A DNA stretch of 64,000 nt, taken from Agathobaculum sp. Marseille-P7918 (lineage in GTDB: Bacteria; Bacillota; Clostridia; Oscillospirales; Butyricicoccaceae). Shown here piece after piece: positions 44,313 through 51,837 of the stretch; position 1 is the stretch's first letter; the number at the start of each line of letters is the position of its first letter. The DNA is taken from positions 310,001-374,000 of the forward strand of contig NZ_UYYD01000001.1 of NCBI RefSeq assembly GCF_900625105.1, given 5' to 3'. Made by a program: the position numbers and the translations under genes. A model generated the notes under the pieces. That model made no database searches, was not told the DNA's origin, and saw only the letters and a program-made list of their open reading frames with translations.

Positions 44313-45023
44313 TTACTCTCCTTTATCGTCTATCAGCGTCAGTTCCATATCCTCGCCGTCCCCGTCCAGCCGGATGCGGCGGTTTTTGGACAGCTCCAGC
44401 ACCGCCAGAAAGGTCGCCACGATCTCCGAGCGGCTTTTGGCGTCGTCAAACAAACGGCGAAACGGCAGCCGCACATGATGCAGAAAGCGTTTGAGGATCG
44501 CGGTGATGCGGCCTTCGACCGGCACGGGCTCGCGCCCGACGATGCCGGAAAACGCGCTGGCCGGCGGCGGCACACGCCGCTGCGCCCGACGCAGCATATT
44601 GTTGGCCGCGCGGATCAGGTCACTGACCGACTGATGGTATTCCTTGGGCGCGTCGCCCAGGTTTTCCGGCTGCTTGACAAAGATATCGCGCCCGATCTCG
44701 CCTTTTTCTCGAAAAAACGACGTTGTCTCCTTGATGCGCTGGTATTCGAGCAGCATTTCCACCAGACTGGTGCGCGGGTCTTCCTCTTCTTCCTCTTCAT
44801 GGCGCGGCAGCAGCATTTTGGATTTGATGTACACCAGCTGCGCCGCCATCGCGACGAAATCGCCCGCCACATCCAGATCCATCGCTTCCGCCGCGTGCAG
44901 CACTTCCATATATTGATCGAGGATCTCCGCGATCGGGATATCATAAATGCTGACCTTGTTTTTTGCAATCAGGTGCAGCAGCAGGTCGAGCGGGCCGTCA
45001 AAATTCTCCAGATGAAATTCCAT
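44313..45023 (-). CDS. scpA: Segregation and condensation protein A (kleisin)
   Basis: 236 aa. FHLENFDGPLDLLLHLIAKNKVSIYDIPIAEI is the ScpA N-terminus; an acidic run (about 80-87) lies mid-protein. It bridges the SMC heads. 12 nt after the protease gene; scpA-scpB order is conserved. Confidence 0.96.
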   Translation of the reverse strand: MEFHLENFDGPLDLLLHLIAKNKVSIYDIPIAEILDQYMEVLHAAEAMDLDVAGDFVAMAAQLVYIKSKMLLPRHEEEEEEDPRTSLVEMLLEYQRIKETTSFFREKGEIGRDIFVKQPENLGDAPKEYHQSVSDLIRAANNMLRRAQRRVPPPASAFSGIVGREPVPVEGRITAILKRFLHHVRLPFRRLFDDAKSRSEIVATFLAVLELSKNRRIRLDGDGEDMELTLIDDKGE

Positions 45024-45035
45024 GCCGCGTAACCC

Positions 45036-45692
45036 TTACAAAAACAGGTTGACAAACTGCAGCGCCAGATGCAGGATGCGCATGGCGACCCAGCTCATAA
45101 TGCCGTTCAGCCAACCGCGCCACAGCGCCAGAATAAACACCAGCAGAATGATGCTCTGGTATCTCTGCAGCTTGAGCGACCACGAAAACGGCAGAAATGC
45201 ATCAAGCACGCGCGACCCGTCCAGCGGATGCACCGGGATCAGGTTGAACACGCCCAAACCGACCGACATACTCGCCACGATCGACAGGAACATGCCAACC
45301 GTCTGCATGAAAGCGCTCGTGCCGTACATCCACACCGGCACATACAAACAATAGGCGATAAACGCCGTGATAAAGTTCGCCGCAGGACCCGCCAACGCGG
45401 TCAGCGCCATGCCCGAGCGGCGGTTTTTGAAGTTGGAAATGTTGACCGGCACGGGGCGCGCCCAGCCGAATCCGAACAGCAGCAAGCACAGAAAACCAAT
45501 CGGATCAATATGCGCCATCGGGGACAGCGTAATCCGTCCCGAATCGTGCGCGGTGCGGTCGCCCAGCAGATAGGCCACGCCGCCATGCGCCGCCTCGTGC
45601 ACAGACAGGCACAGCACAATCGCAGGCAGCGACAGCGCCAGTGTAATAAACGCGGATTGCAAGTCCCCGCTCAGCAGAGCTCTCCAAAGCAA
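45036..45692 (-). CDS. Site-2-protease-type M50 membrane metalloprotease
   Basis: 218 aa with about five membrane spans. The zinc site is His32-Glu-x-x-His36 (SVHEAAHG), with the third ligand in NLIPVHPLDGSRVL. It matches the YwhC-type S2P proteins that often precede scpA. No PDZ domain. The start is unusual: the best ribosome site AGGAGG fits a TTG at 45692; no ATG fits. Substrate unknown. Confidence 0.87.
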   Translation of the reverse strand: MLWRALLSGDLQSAFITLALSLPAIVLCLSVHEAAHGGVAYLLGDRTAHDSGRITLSPMAHIDPIGFLCLLLFGFGWARPVPVNISNFKNRRSGMALTALAGPAANFITAFIAYCLYVPVWMYGTSAFMQTVGMFLSIVASMSVGLGVFNLIPVHPLDGSRVLDAFLPFSWSLKLQRYQSIILLVFILALWRGWLNGIMSWVAMRILHLALQFVNLFL

Positions 45693-45862
45693 ACCAAATA
45701 CCTCCTGTGGCAGCGCAGGCCGACGCAAACGCAGGCCGGCACTCCAGTTTACCCGTTTCAGCCGAGTTCTAACATACCCCGGCCTGTATATGTCTGAAAT
45801 TATACCACGCCGGCAGGAAATTGTCACCACTTTCTTTGGTTTTGCCGCCCGCAGCACGCGCA

Positions 45863-45898
45863 AAAAAGGACCGCGGTCTACCCTCCGTGGTCCTTTTT
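45863..45898 (-). terminator. Terminator of the PH-like membrane protein gene
   Basis: AAAAAGGACCGCGG (45863-45876) with CCGTGGTCCTTTTT (45885-45898), one G-T pair. Confidence 0.85.
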
Positions 45899-45927
45899 CG
45901 ACAAAAAGCCTGATTTTGCTGAATTAT

Positions 45928-46503
45928 TTATGCAACGATCCGACGGTCACGCTGTTCGAGGATTGCCATCGCACCCTCAACATCAGCGACATCATAAAAC
46001 ACCATGCCGTCTACCTGGCCGCGGTGATCGGAATCCTGCATATTCACCTTGGGATGGCAGGCTCTCCAGCGCATTTCCTTGCGCATGTACTCAAAAATGC
46101 AGCTGCCCATAGCAATACACGCATGATCGGCAACGTCGTCCACCACTTCGATTGCATCGATCGCCGACAGTTCCATCGCGTAGACGGCCTTCGGGCCCAT
46201 CACCAGAAACGCACGCTCATTGGTCAGATAGAACTTTTCCTTCTTCACCCGCATGCGTTCGATGAACGGAGCGGACGCGACCAGCAGCGCAATGACAATA
46301 ATGCCGACCACAAAACGCATTTCCCACGCCACATTCTGCGTGCAGTATGCAGCGATCAGGCAGGCTGCCAACGCAAAGGTCACAACCCACAGCCGCAGCA
46401 CACCCAAACGACTGCCCTTTTCCAGCAGCGGAAACGGCTCCGGCGCCCCCTGCCACAGAATGCTTTCATTGTTCCGCAGCATACCTTTTACGATGTTTTC
46501 CAT
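45928..46503 (-). CDS. Membrane protein with a bacterial PH-like domain
   Basis: 191 aa. Two membrane spans (about 38-56 and 65-82) precede a bPH_2-like soluble part that opens KKEKFYLTNERAFLVMG, a strand pattern seen in YdbS/PH-domain proteins. Role unknown. ATG 46503 follows AAGGAG. Divergent from the kdpD-like gene; a TTGTATACAA palindrome (46535-46544) lies in its leader. Confidence 0.6.
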   Translation of the reverse strand: MENIVKGMLRNNESILWQGAPEPFPLLEKGSRLGVLRLWVVTFALAACLIAAYCTQNVAWEMRFVVGIIVIALLVASAPFIERMRVKKEKFYLTNERAFLVMGPKAVYAMELSAIDAIEVVDDVADHACIAMGSCIFEYMRKEMRWRACHPKVNMQDSDHRGQVDGMVFYDVADVEGAMAILEQRDRRIVA

Positions 46504-46565
46504 CAAAAACACTCCTTTTGCATCATTTTTTTGTTTGTATACAACCTTGTATTCTTGATGGTTTT

Positions 46566-46571
46566 ATTATA
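46566..46571 (-). promoter_or_regulatory. Probable -10 box of the PH-like protein gene
   Basis: TATAAT on the - strand, with no good -35. The expected -35 position falls on the TTAAAC arm of the inverted repeat at 46582-46624, suggesting activator dependence. Confidence 0.4.
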
Positions 46572-46581
46572 GCATGATGTT

Positions 46582-46684
46582 ATGTTTAACTGCTGCTAAG
46601 GTCGGTCGACGAGTTGTTAAACATCCGACAAAACAGACGAATTCACCGTTCAGATTTCGTCAAGTTCTTAACAGCGCTTTAACG
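46582..46684 (+). promoter_or_regulatory. Response-regulator-type boxes in the kdpDE-like control region
   Basis: ATGTTTAAC (46582-46590) and GTTAAACAT (46616-46624) form a 9-bp inverted repeat. Direct repeats TTAACA (46668-46673) and TTAACG (46679-46684) are 11 bp apart, one helical turn, as in PhoB/KdpE-class boxes. They precede a -10 TATAAT (46695-46700) that lacks a good -35. Confidence 0.5.
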
Positions 46685-46753
46685 ATTTTTCTGCTATAAT
46701 ATTATTGGAGTAGGATTGGGCTTTGTCCCCAATCGCATACTGGAGGACAATTT

Positions 46754-47830
46754 ATGCGGCAAACTCAGAACAAAATCCCGCTTTTCCCGTTTTCTTTTCG
46801 GGACTTTTTGATTTTTATCGGCATTTTTGCCTGTGCGGTCGAGCTATGCATCCTGCTGCGCATGGCGGACAGCAGCGATGGCTTCGCCTCCCCGGTGTTC
46901 GTGCTGGCGGTATTGCTGATTTCCCGCTTCACCAACGGCTATCTGTTCGGCACGCTGGCCGCCATTCTCAGCGTGATTGGCATCAACTATATCTTTACTT
47001 ATCCGTATTGGGAATTTAACTTCACGCTTGCCGGCTATCCGCTCACCTTCCTGACCATGCTTGGCGTTTCTCTCATCACCTGCACGATGACCACCAAGAT
47101 CAAACAGCAGGACCGTCTGCGCGCGGAAGGCGAAAAGGAAAAGATGCGGGCCAACCTGCTGCGCTCGGTGTCGCACGATATCCGCACGCCGCTGACCTCG
47201 ATCGTCGGCGCGACCTCCACCCTGCTGGAGACCGACGGCCTGTCAAAAGAAGAGCAGCGTGCCCTGCTGGAAGATGCGCGCGACGAAGCGCAATGGCTGA
47301 TCCGGGTGGTGGAAAACCTGCTTTCCATCACACGCATGGGAGACGCCCGCACGCAGCTGTCCAAAGTTCCGGAAGCGGCTGAAGAAATCCTCGGCGAAGC
47401 GGCACGCAAATTCCGCAAACGCTTTCCGGACATCAAAGTAACGGTGTCCGCACCGGACGAGCTGCTGCTGGTGCCGATGGACGCGATTTTAATCGAGCAG
47501 GTGCTCTCCAACCTGCTGGAAAACGCCGCGACCCACGGGCAGACTGTGACACAGATCCAGCTTTCCGTCCGACAGGAAAACGCATATGCCTGCTTTGCTG
47601 TGCAGGACAACGGCTGCGGCATTCCGCCCAAAGAACTGCCGTTCCTGTTTGACGGCACGCTCAAGCGCAGCGAAACCCCATCCGGCGATGGCAAACGCAA
47701 TATGGGTCTCGGACTTTCGGTCTGTATGGCAATCGTCCGCGCACACGGCGGCACCATGGAAGCAAAAAACCTACCCTGCGGTGCAGAATTCACATTCCGT
47801 TTGCCGCTTTGTGAAAAGGAGTCTCAGTAA
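46754..47830 (+). CDS. KdpD-like sensor histidine kinase without the KdpD/USP sensor domain
   Basis: 358 aa, against about 900 for full KdpD. Residues 15-110 form a DUF4118-type four-span membrane unit, then HisKA with phospho-His141 (SVSHDIRTPLTS) and HATPase (NLLENAATHG; DNGCGIP; MGLGLSVC). The N-terminal KdpD and USP domains are absent. A short KdpD-type kinase is common in gut Clostridia. ATG 46754 follows CTGGAGGA. 2 nt before its response regulator. No kdpFABC in the window. Confidence 0.9.
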   Translation: MRQTQNKIPLFPFSFRDFLIFIGIFACAVELCILLRMADSSDGFASPVFVLAVLLISRFTNGYLFGTLAAILSVIGINYIFTYPYWEFNFTLAGYPLTFLTMLGVSLITCTMTTKIKQQDRLRAEGEKEKMRANLLRSVSHDIRTPLTSIVGATSTLLETDGLSKEEQRALLEDARDEAQWLIRVVENLLSITRMGDARTQLSKVPEAAEEILGEAARKFRKRFPDIKVTVSAPDELLLVPMDAILIEQVLSNLLENAATHGQTVTQIQLSVRQENAYACFAVQDNGCGIPPKELPFLFDGTLKRSETPSGDGKRNMGLGLSVCMAIVRAHGGTMEAKNLPCGAEFTFRLPLCEKESQ

Positions 47831-47832
47831 AC

Positions 47833-48540
47833 ATGAACATTCGCGAAAAAGTCTTGATTGTTGAGGACGAGAAAAGCATTGCGCACTTCATTTCCACCAT
47901 TCTCACCTCCAACGGATACGAAACCATTCAAGCGCGCACCGGTAACGAAGCGATGAGCATGATCTCATCCCACTGTCCTGATCTGGTCATCCTCGACCTC
48001 GGCCTGCCGGATATGGACGGCATGGAAGTGCTCAGCAGCCTGCGCTCGTGGTCCAGCCTGCCGGTCGTGGTGGTGTCCGCGCGCTCGCATGAGCACGACA
48101 AGGTCGCCGCGCTCGACCTTGGCGCGGACGACTATCTGACCAAACCCTTCGGCACCGCAGAACTGCTCGCCCGTGTGCGCACCGCGATCCGCCACACGCG
48201 TACGACCTCCGCCAACGGGGAAATCGCCCAGCGCGGCACCTACACGGTCGGCGAGCTGACGATCGACTACAACAAGCATCAGGTTCTGGTGCGCGGCGAA
48301 AACGTCCACCTGACGCTGAGCGAATTCCGCATTGTCGCCCTGCTCGGCAAGTACGCCGGCAAGGTGCTCACCTATGATTACATCATCAAGGAACTGTGGG
48401 GACCGCGCGCGGGCGGCGACAACCAGATCCTGCGCGTCAATATGGCGAACATCCGCCGCAAGATCGAAAAAAATCCCGCTGAACCGGAATATCTGTTCAC
48501 CGAAGTTGGCGTCGGCTACCGGCTGGCGGAAAACGAATGA
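47833..48540 (+). CDS. KdpE-like OmpR-family response regulator
   Basis: 235 aa. Receiver domain with phospho-acceptor Asp55 (LVILDLGLPDMDG) and Lys in YLTKPFG; winged-helix DNA-binding domain from about 135 (HLTLSEFRIVALLGKYAGKV). Coupled to the kinase upstream. Direct repeats 11 bp apart upstream of the kinase gene are candidate autoregulatory sites. Target genes beyond that are unknown. Confidence 0.92.
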   Translation: MNIREKVLIVEDEKSIAHFISTILTSNGYETIQARTGNEAMSMISSHCPDLVILDLGLPDMDGMEVLSSLRSWSSLPVVVVSARSHEHDKVAALDLGADDYLTKPFGTAELLARVRTAIRHTRTTSANGEIAQRGTYTVGELTIDYNKHQVLVRGENVHLTLSEFRIVALLGKYAGKVLTYDYIIKELWGPRAGGDNQILRVNMANIRRKIEKNPAEPEYLFTEVGVGYRLAENE

Positions 48541-48558
48541 ATCTGTTTCAGACATATT

Positions 48559-48588
48559 AAAAGGCGAACCCCAAAGGGTTCGCCTTTT
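48559..48588. terminator. Terminator between kdpE-like and HIT genes
   Basis: AAAAGGCGAACCC (48559-48571) with GGGTTCGCCTTTT (48576-48588). Confidence 0.92.
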
Positions 48589-48605
48589 TCCGTTTGCGCA
48601 GAGAA

Positions 48606-49028
48606 TCAGATGTTGAGTTCCTTCTTGAGCGCTGCGATCATTTCCTGATATTCCTCATCCTTCAGGTAAACCGGCTCAGGATTGGTGATGGCAAAGCTGC
48701 CGCCGAACTCAAAGCCGCCCTCATACTTCGGGACGATATGGAAATGCAGATGCGGGTTGGTATCGCCGAACGAACCAAGGTTGAGCTTGGTGCAGCCCCA
48801 CAGCTTCTTGATCGCGCCGGATGCCGCAGCCAGATCCGCCATGTAATCGGTGCGCTCCTGATCGCTGCACTCGCACAGCTCCTTCTTGTGAGTGCCCAGC
48901 GCCAGCACGCAGCGGCCCTTGTGCGCCTGATCCTTGAACAGATAGAGCGTACCGGCCTTCATATCGCCAACCTTGAACATGATCGCCTCGCGGCCCTCAT
49001 GATGCTCATCGCAGTAAAAACATCCCAT
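48606..49028 (-). CDS. HIT-family nucleotide hydrolase
   Basis: 140 aa. The histidine triad His93-x-His95-x-His97 (HLHFHIVP) is intact. An N-terminal CFYC pair (Cys3, Cys6) and a second CEC pair (about 52-54) could bind zinc. HIT proteins split nucleotide-phosphoryl bonds, such as AMP-lysine or ApnA; exact substrate unknown. Confidence 0.92.
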   Translation of the reverse strand: MGCFYCDEHHEGREAIMFKVGDMKAGTLYLFKDQAHKGRCVLALGTHKKELCECSDQERTDYMADLAAASGAIKKLWGCTKLNLGSFGDTNPHLHFHIVPKYEGGFEFGGSFAITNPEPVYLKDEEYQEMIAALKKELNI

Positions 49029-49098
49029 TGCAAACCTCTCCTTTACAGATTACTGTATCTTCATTATACCGCTTGTCCCATGCAATTGCCAGTGTTTT

Positions 49099-50166
49099 TT
49101 ACGGACAGACCGCATATAAATTGGTGTCCCACGCGGGCACATAGGGGTGATGCCGCAGGTACAGCCGGTAATCCGGACAAAGCGTATGGATCAGCAGCGG
49201 CAGCTCGAAAAAGTCCGCGCTCCGATGATAGGCCGCCAGATTGAGCTTGGGACGGCAGCGCCGGATGGTCTGCGCCGCACCTGCGATCGCCTCTCGTTCT
49301 GCGCCCTCGACATCCAATTTCAGATAGGTGCACGGCGTGCCGTCCAGCACGCTGTCCAGCGCACGCATCTGGGTCTCTCTGCCCTGCTTTGCGACCCGCG
49401 ACTGCCGTCCCGCCTGATCGGAAAAACACAGCACCGTGTCGCACGACCACGCGCCCGCCTGCTCGCAGCGCACCGTGCCTGTCAGCGTTTCCGCATAAGC
49501 CGACAGCTTGCGGAAGCTGCGTCGGTCTGGCTCGAGCGCGGTGATCGACGCAAACGCTCCGTCCGTATAGTGCAGCAGCTCGCGGATCGTGTCGCCCGTG
49601 TATGCGCCCAGATCGGCAAAATGCTCCTCTTGTGTCGGGCGCAGAATTGTATGAAACACCTCGTCCTTATCCGTCTCGCTATCCCGAAGATACCGCAGCC
49701 GACCGGACAGCTTAAAGCGCACGGTGTCGAGGAACACCTGCCGCGACTGCTCATCCGCGAGCAGGTCAAACGCCCGCTGCATATCCCCTTCGTGCGCCCG
49801 CACGAACGCCTCGTCAAAGATCGGCCCCGGGACGACCGGGACGTCGGGCGCGACCACGTCAAACCGCGCATCCAGCGCATACATTTTTTCCAGCACCTCG
49901 GGACGCTGGCTGGCAAACGCAATCGCGATCACAATGTCCTCGCCGAACTGTTCGAGCACTTCGGACAGCTTGTGCACCCGAAAACCGTGAAAACTGTGCC
50001 CGCGCACAAATTCATCGCTGGCAAAAACACCCGACGCGCGTATGCCGCATGCGTCAAACTGCGCGAGGATCTTGTCCGCACCATCCCCCATGCCATACAG
50101 CACAATCGGGCGTTTTTCCTCACGCAAAACCTGCCAAACCGACCGTTCCAGCGACAAAAAATCCAT
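49099..50166 (-). CDS. FkbM-type methyltransferase
   Basis: 355 aa. The N-terminal part (about 15-120) has a Rossmann-like start (VLYGMGDGADKILAQFDACG). The C-terminal part is FkbM-like: FADLGAYTGDTIRELL (SAM loop), ITALEPDRRSFRKL, and YLKLDVEGAEREAIAGA. FkbM enzymes O-methylate sugars or polyketides. Start ATG 50166 follows AAGGAG. It is divergent from the repeat-protein/glycosyltransferase unit, which suggests work on a shared glycan, by inference. Confidence 0.88.
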   Translation of the reverse strand: MDFLSLERSVWQVLREEKRPIVLYGMGDGADKILAQFDACGIRASGVFASDEFVRGHSFHGFRVHKLSEVLEQFGEDIVIAIAFASQRPEVLEKMYALDARFDVVAPDVPVVPGPIFDEAFVRAHEGDMQRAFDLLADEQSRQVFLDTVRFKLSGRLRYLRDSETDKDEVFHTILRPTQEEHFADLGAYTGDTIRELLHYTDGAFASITALEPDRRSFRKLSAYAETLTGTVRCEQAGAWSCDTVLCFSDQAGRQSRVAKQGRETQMRALDSVLDGTPCTYLKLDVEGAEREAIAGAAQTIRRCRPKLNLAAYHRSADFFELPLLIHTLCPDYRLYLRHHPYVPAWDTNLYAVCP

Positions 50167-50193
50167 ACTTTTCTCTCCTTTTCCGTGCCTTCC

Positions 50194-50222
50194 ATTATAA
50201 TCGGCACGCGTGCCGCTGTAAA
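50194..50222 (-). promoter_or_regulatory. Promoter of the FkbM gene with palindromic spacer
   Basis: On the - strand TTTACA (50217-50222), 17-bp spacer, TATAAT (50194-50199). The perfect palindrome GGCACGCGTGCC (50203-50214) fills the spacer, a possible operator. Confidence 0.75.
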
Positions 50223-50256
50223 GCGGAAAAAACTTTTTCACGGCGCGATTTTCTCA

Positions 50257-50285
50257 TTGCGGTTTACCCCGCGGTACAGTATAAT
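50257..50285 (+). promoter_or_regulatory. Promoter of the repeat-protein / glycosyltransferase unit
   Basis: TTGCGG (50257-50262), 17-bp spacer, TATAAT (50280-50285), 34 nt before the start codon. Confidence 0.65.
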
Positions 50286-50319
50286 TTGATTAGAAGACAA
50301 ATGCAAAGGGGGCGCGGCC

Positions 50320-50925
50320 ATGTCAAAATCCAACGGTATTCTGGCGATGGATCCAAGCAAATACCGGGAGATCGACGGTGTGGTTTTCGATCTGGACAGC
50401 TATGCCAAGCATTGCGCACCCCCGGAACAGGACGCCCCCGCAGAGGCCGCGCCGACGCCCGCCGAACCCATCCCCGCGCCGGAAGGCATTCTGGCAATGG
50501 ATCCGGATCACTACCGCGCGATTGACGGCGTGGCCATGGACGAGGACAGCTTTGAGCGCCACAGCCAGCCCCCTGCGGACGAAACGCCCGCAGAGCAAGC
50601 CGCAACGGTCGAGGAAGCTCCCCCCATGGGGGTATTCGCAGTCGATCCCTTTCCGAACGGCTGGTATCCCGCCGAGGACGGCAGACCGCCTGTGCCCATC
50701 ATGGGCGGCGCACTGCCGCCGGTCGAGATTCTGGAAAACGGCACACATGTGGTCACGGTGATCCGTACGGTCTTTTTGCACACCGGCTCGGGCTCGGGTT
50801 CGGGCTCGTATGTGACCTCGTACACCACCTCCTACCGCACCAGCTATCTTTCCTCGGGTTCGGGTTCGTATGTGTTCGGCTCGTGCACCTATCTGGTTGG
50901 CGGCTACGGATTGGAGCTGGTCTGA
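50320..50925 (+). CDS. Low-complexity repeat protein (Gly-Ser and Thr-Ser-Tyr rich tail), unknown
   Basis: 201 aa, no known family recognised. Two copies of a 30-residue unit (about 6-35 and 56-85), 19 of 30 identical: GILAMDPxxYRxIDGV, then DxDS and HxxPP. A decayed third copy begins at about 103 (MGVFAVDP). Pro/Ala/Glu-rich linkers separate them. The tail (156-189) is GSGSGSGSY, then repeated TSY units, then SSGSGSY; the end reads YLVGGYGLEL. There is no signal peptide or membrane span, so it is predicted cytoplasmic or exported by an unknown route. ATG follows GGGGGCG. Its stop overlaps the glycosyltransferase start (TGATG). It could be a scaffold or a Ser/Thr/Tyr-modified substrate. Confidence 0.85.
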   Translation: MSKSNGILAMDPSKYREIDGVVFDLDSYAKHCAPPEQDAPAEAAPTPAEPIPAPEGILAMDPDHYRAIDGVAMDEDSFERHSQPPADETPAEQAATVEEAPPMGVFAVDPFPNGWYPAEDGRPPVPIMGGALPPVEILENGTHVVTVIRTVFLHTGSGSGSGSYVTSYTTSYRTSYLSSGSGSYVFGSCTYLVGGYGLELV

Positions 50926-51788
50926 TGCTGCGTGCATTTCACTCCAACTGGACGCGCCCGTTTTTCGCGCGTTCGCCCGATCGTCTCTACGCGGTCGAGC
51001 CGTTCGAACTGCTGACCACCGCGCTGTCCGCGCTCGCGTGGCGGCGGGAAAACGGTCCCATCCGCATGATCTGTGATACCAAGGCCCAGCGGTACTATGA
51101 CGCGCTCGGCCTTACTTTTTTGTGGGATGAAGGCGTGCATCCCCTGCTCGACGCCGTGCCCGAGGACGTAAATCCGATGGCGTTCTGGGCAGCGGGCAAA
51201 TTGTACGCCCTTTCTGCCATGCCGTCCCCCTGCGTGATGATCGACACCGACTTCATCTGCTGGAAGCCGCTCGAACCGCTGCTGCGCGGACTGGACGCGG
51301 CCGCCATCCACCGCGAGGATATCATGCCGGACATCTATCCGGATGCGCGCGCATTTACACGGACGCACGGATTTGACTTTTCCTCCTTTGACTGGACGGT
51401 CCGGCCGTTCAACACCGCACTGTGCTATCTCGCGGACGACGACTTCCGGCGATACTACACGGACACTGCCATCCGCTTTATTCGCTCTTCGCCCGACGCC
51501 GACGACGTGCTAACCTATATGGTCTTTGCCGAGCAGCGCCTGCTCGCCATGTGTGCCGCGCGCAAGCACATCCGTGCCGCCGCGCTGTCCGATTTGGAAG
51601 CGCTGTTCACCGGCGCGCAACAGGGATTTTTCACCCATATCTGGGGCTTCAAGCAGCAAATGCGGGATGAGCCCGCGCTGTACGAAGATTTCTGCCGCCG
51701 CTGCGCCGCACGCCTGCGGCGCGACTTCCCGGACGCTGCCGAGCGCATCGCCGCCGTCCCCACGCTCGCCCCCTATTTTTCTGATTGA
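50925..51788 (+). CDS. Glycosyltransferase-like protein (DUF6734-type)
   Basis: 287 aa. The MLRAFHSNWTRPFF opening, PCVMIDTDFICWKPLEPLL (a DxD-like motif) and the FNTALCYLADDDF segment resemble capsular/GT32-like glycosyltransferase folds and DUF6734. The ending has a helical Arg-rich stretch. I infer that it transfers a sugar, possibly to the repeat protein that it is translated with (1-nt stop/start overlap). Exact family is uncertain without a search. Terminator at 51799. Confidence 0.7.
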   Translation: MLRAFHSNWTRPFFARSPDRLYAVEPFELLTTALSALAWRRENGPIRMICDTKAQRYYDALGLTFLWDEGVHPLLDAVPEDVNPMAFWAAGKLYALSAMPSPCVMIDTDFICWKPLEPLLRGLDAAAIHREDIMPDIYPDARAFTRTHGFDFSSFDWTVRPFNTALCYLADDDFRRYYTDTAIRFIRSSPDADDVLTYMVFAEQRLLAMCAARKHIRAAALSDLEALFTGAQQGFFTHIWGFKQQMRDEPALYEDFCRRCAARLRRDFPDAAERIAAVPTLAPYFSD

Positions 51789-51798
51789 CGCAAAAGCA

Positions 51799-51829
51799 GC
51801 CCGCACCAAGTGGTGCGGGCCGTTTTTTT
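51799..51829. terminator. Terminator between the glycosyltransferase and scrK genes
   Basis: GCCCGCACCA (51799-51808), AG, TGGTGCGGGC (51811-51820), then a T-run on the + strand (51823-51829); weaker T-run on the - strand. Confidence 0.85.
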
Positions 51830-51837
51830 GCAGTGTC

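Noticed and set aside
46754-48540. Full Kdp potassium system
   Set aside because: Only kinase and regulator are present; no kdpF, A, B or C within the window.
50800-50890. DNA tandem repeat or CRISPR-like array
   Set aside because: The repeated TCGGG / ACCTC units are codon-level repeats of Gly-Ser and Thr-Ser-Tyr in a coding frame; no spacers.
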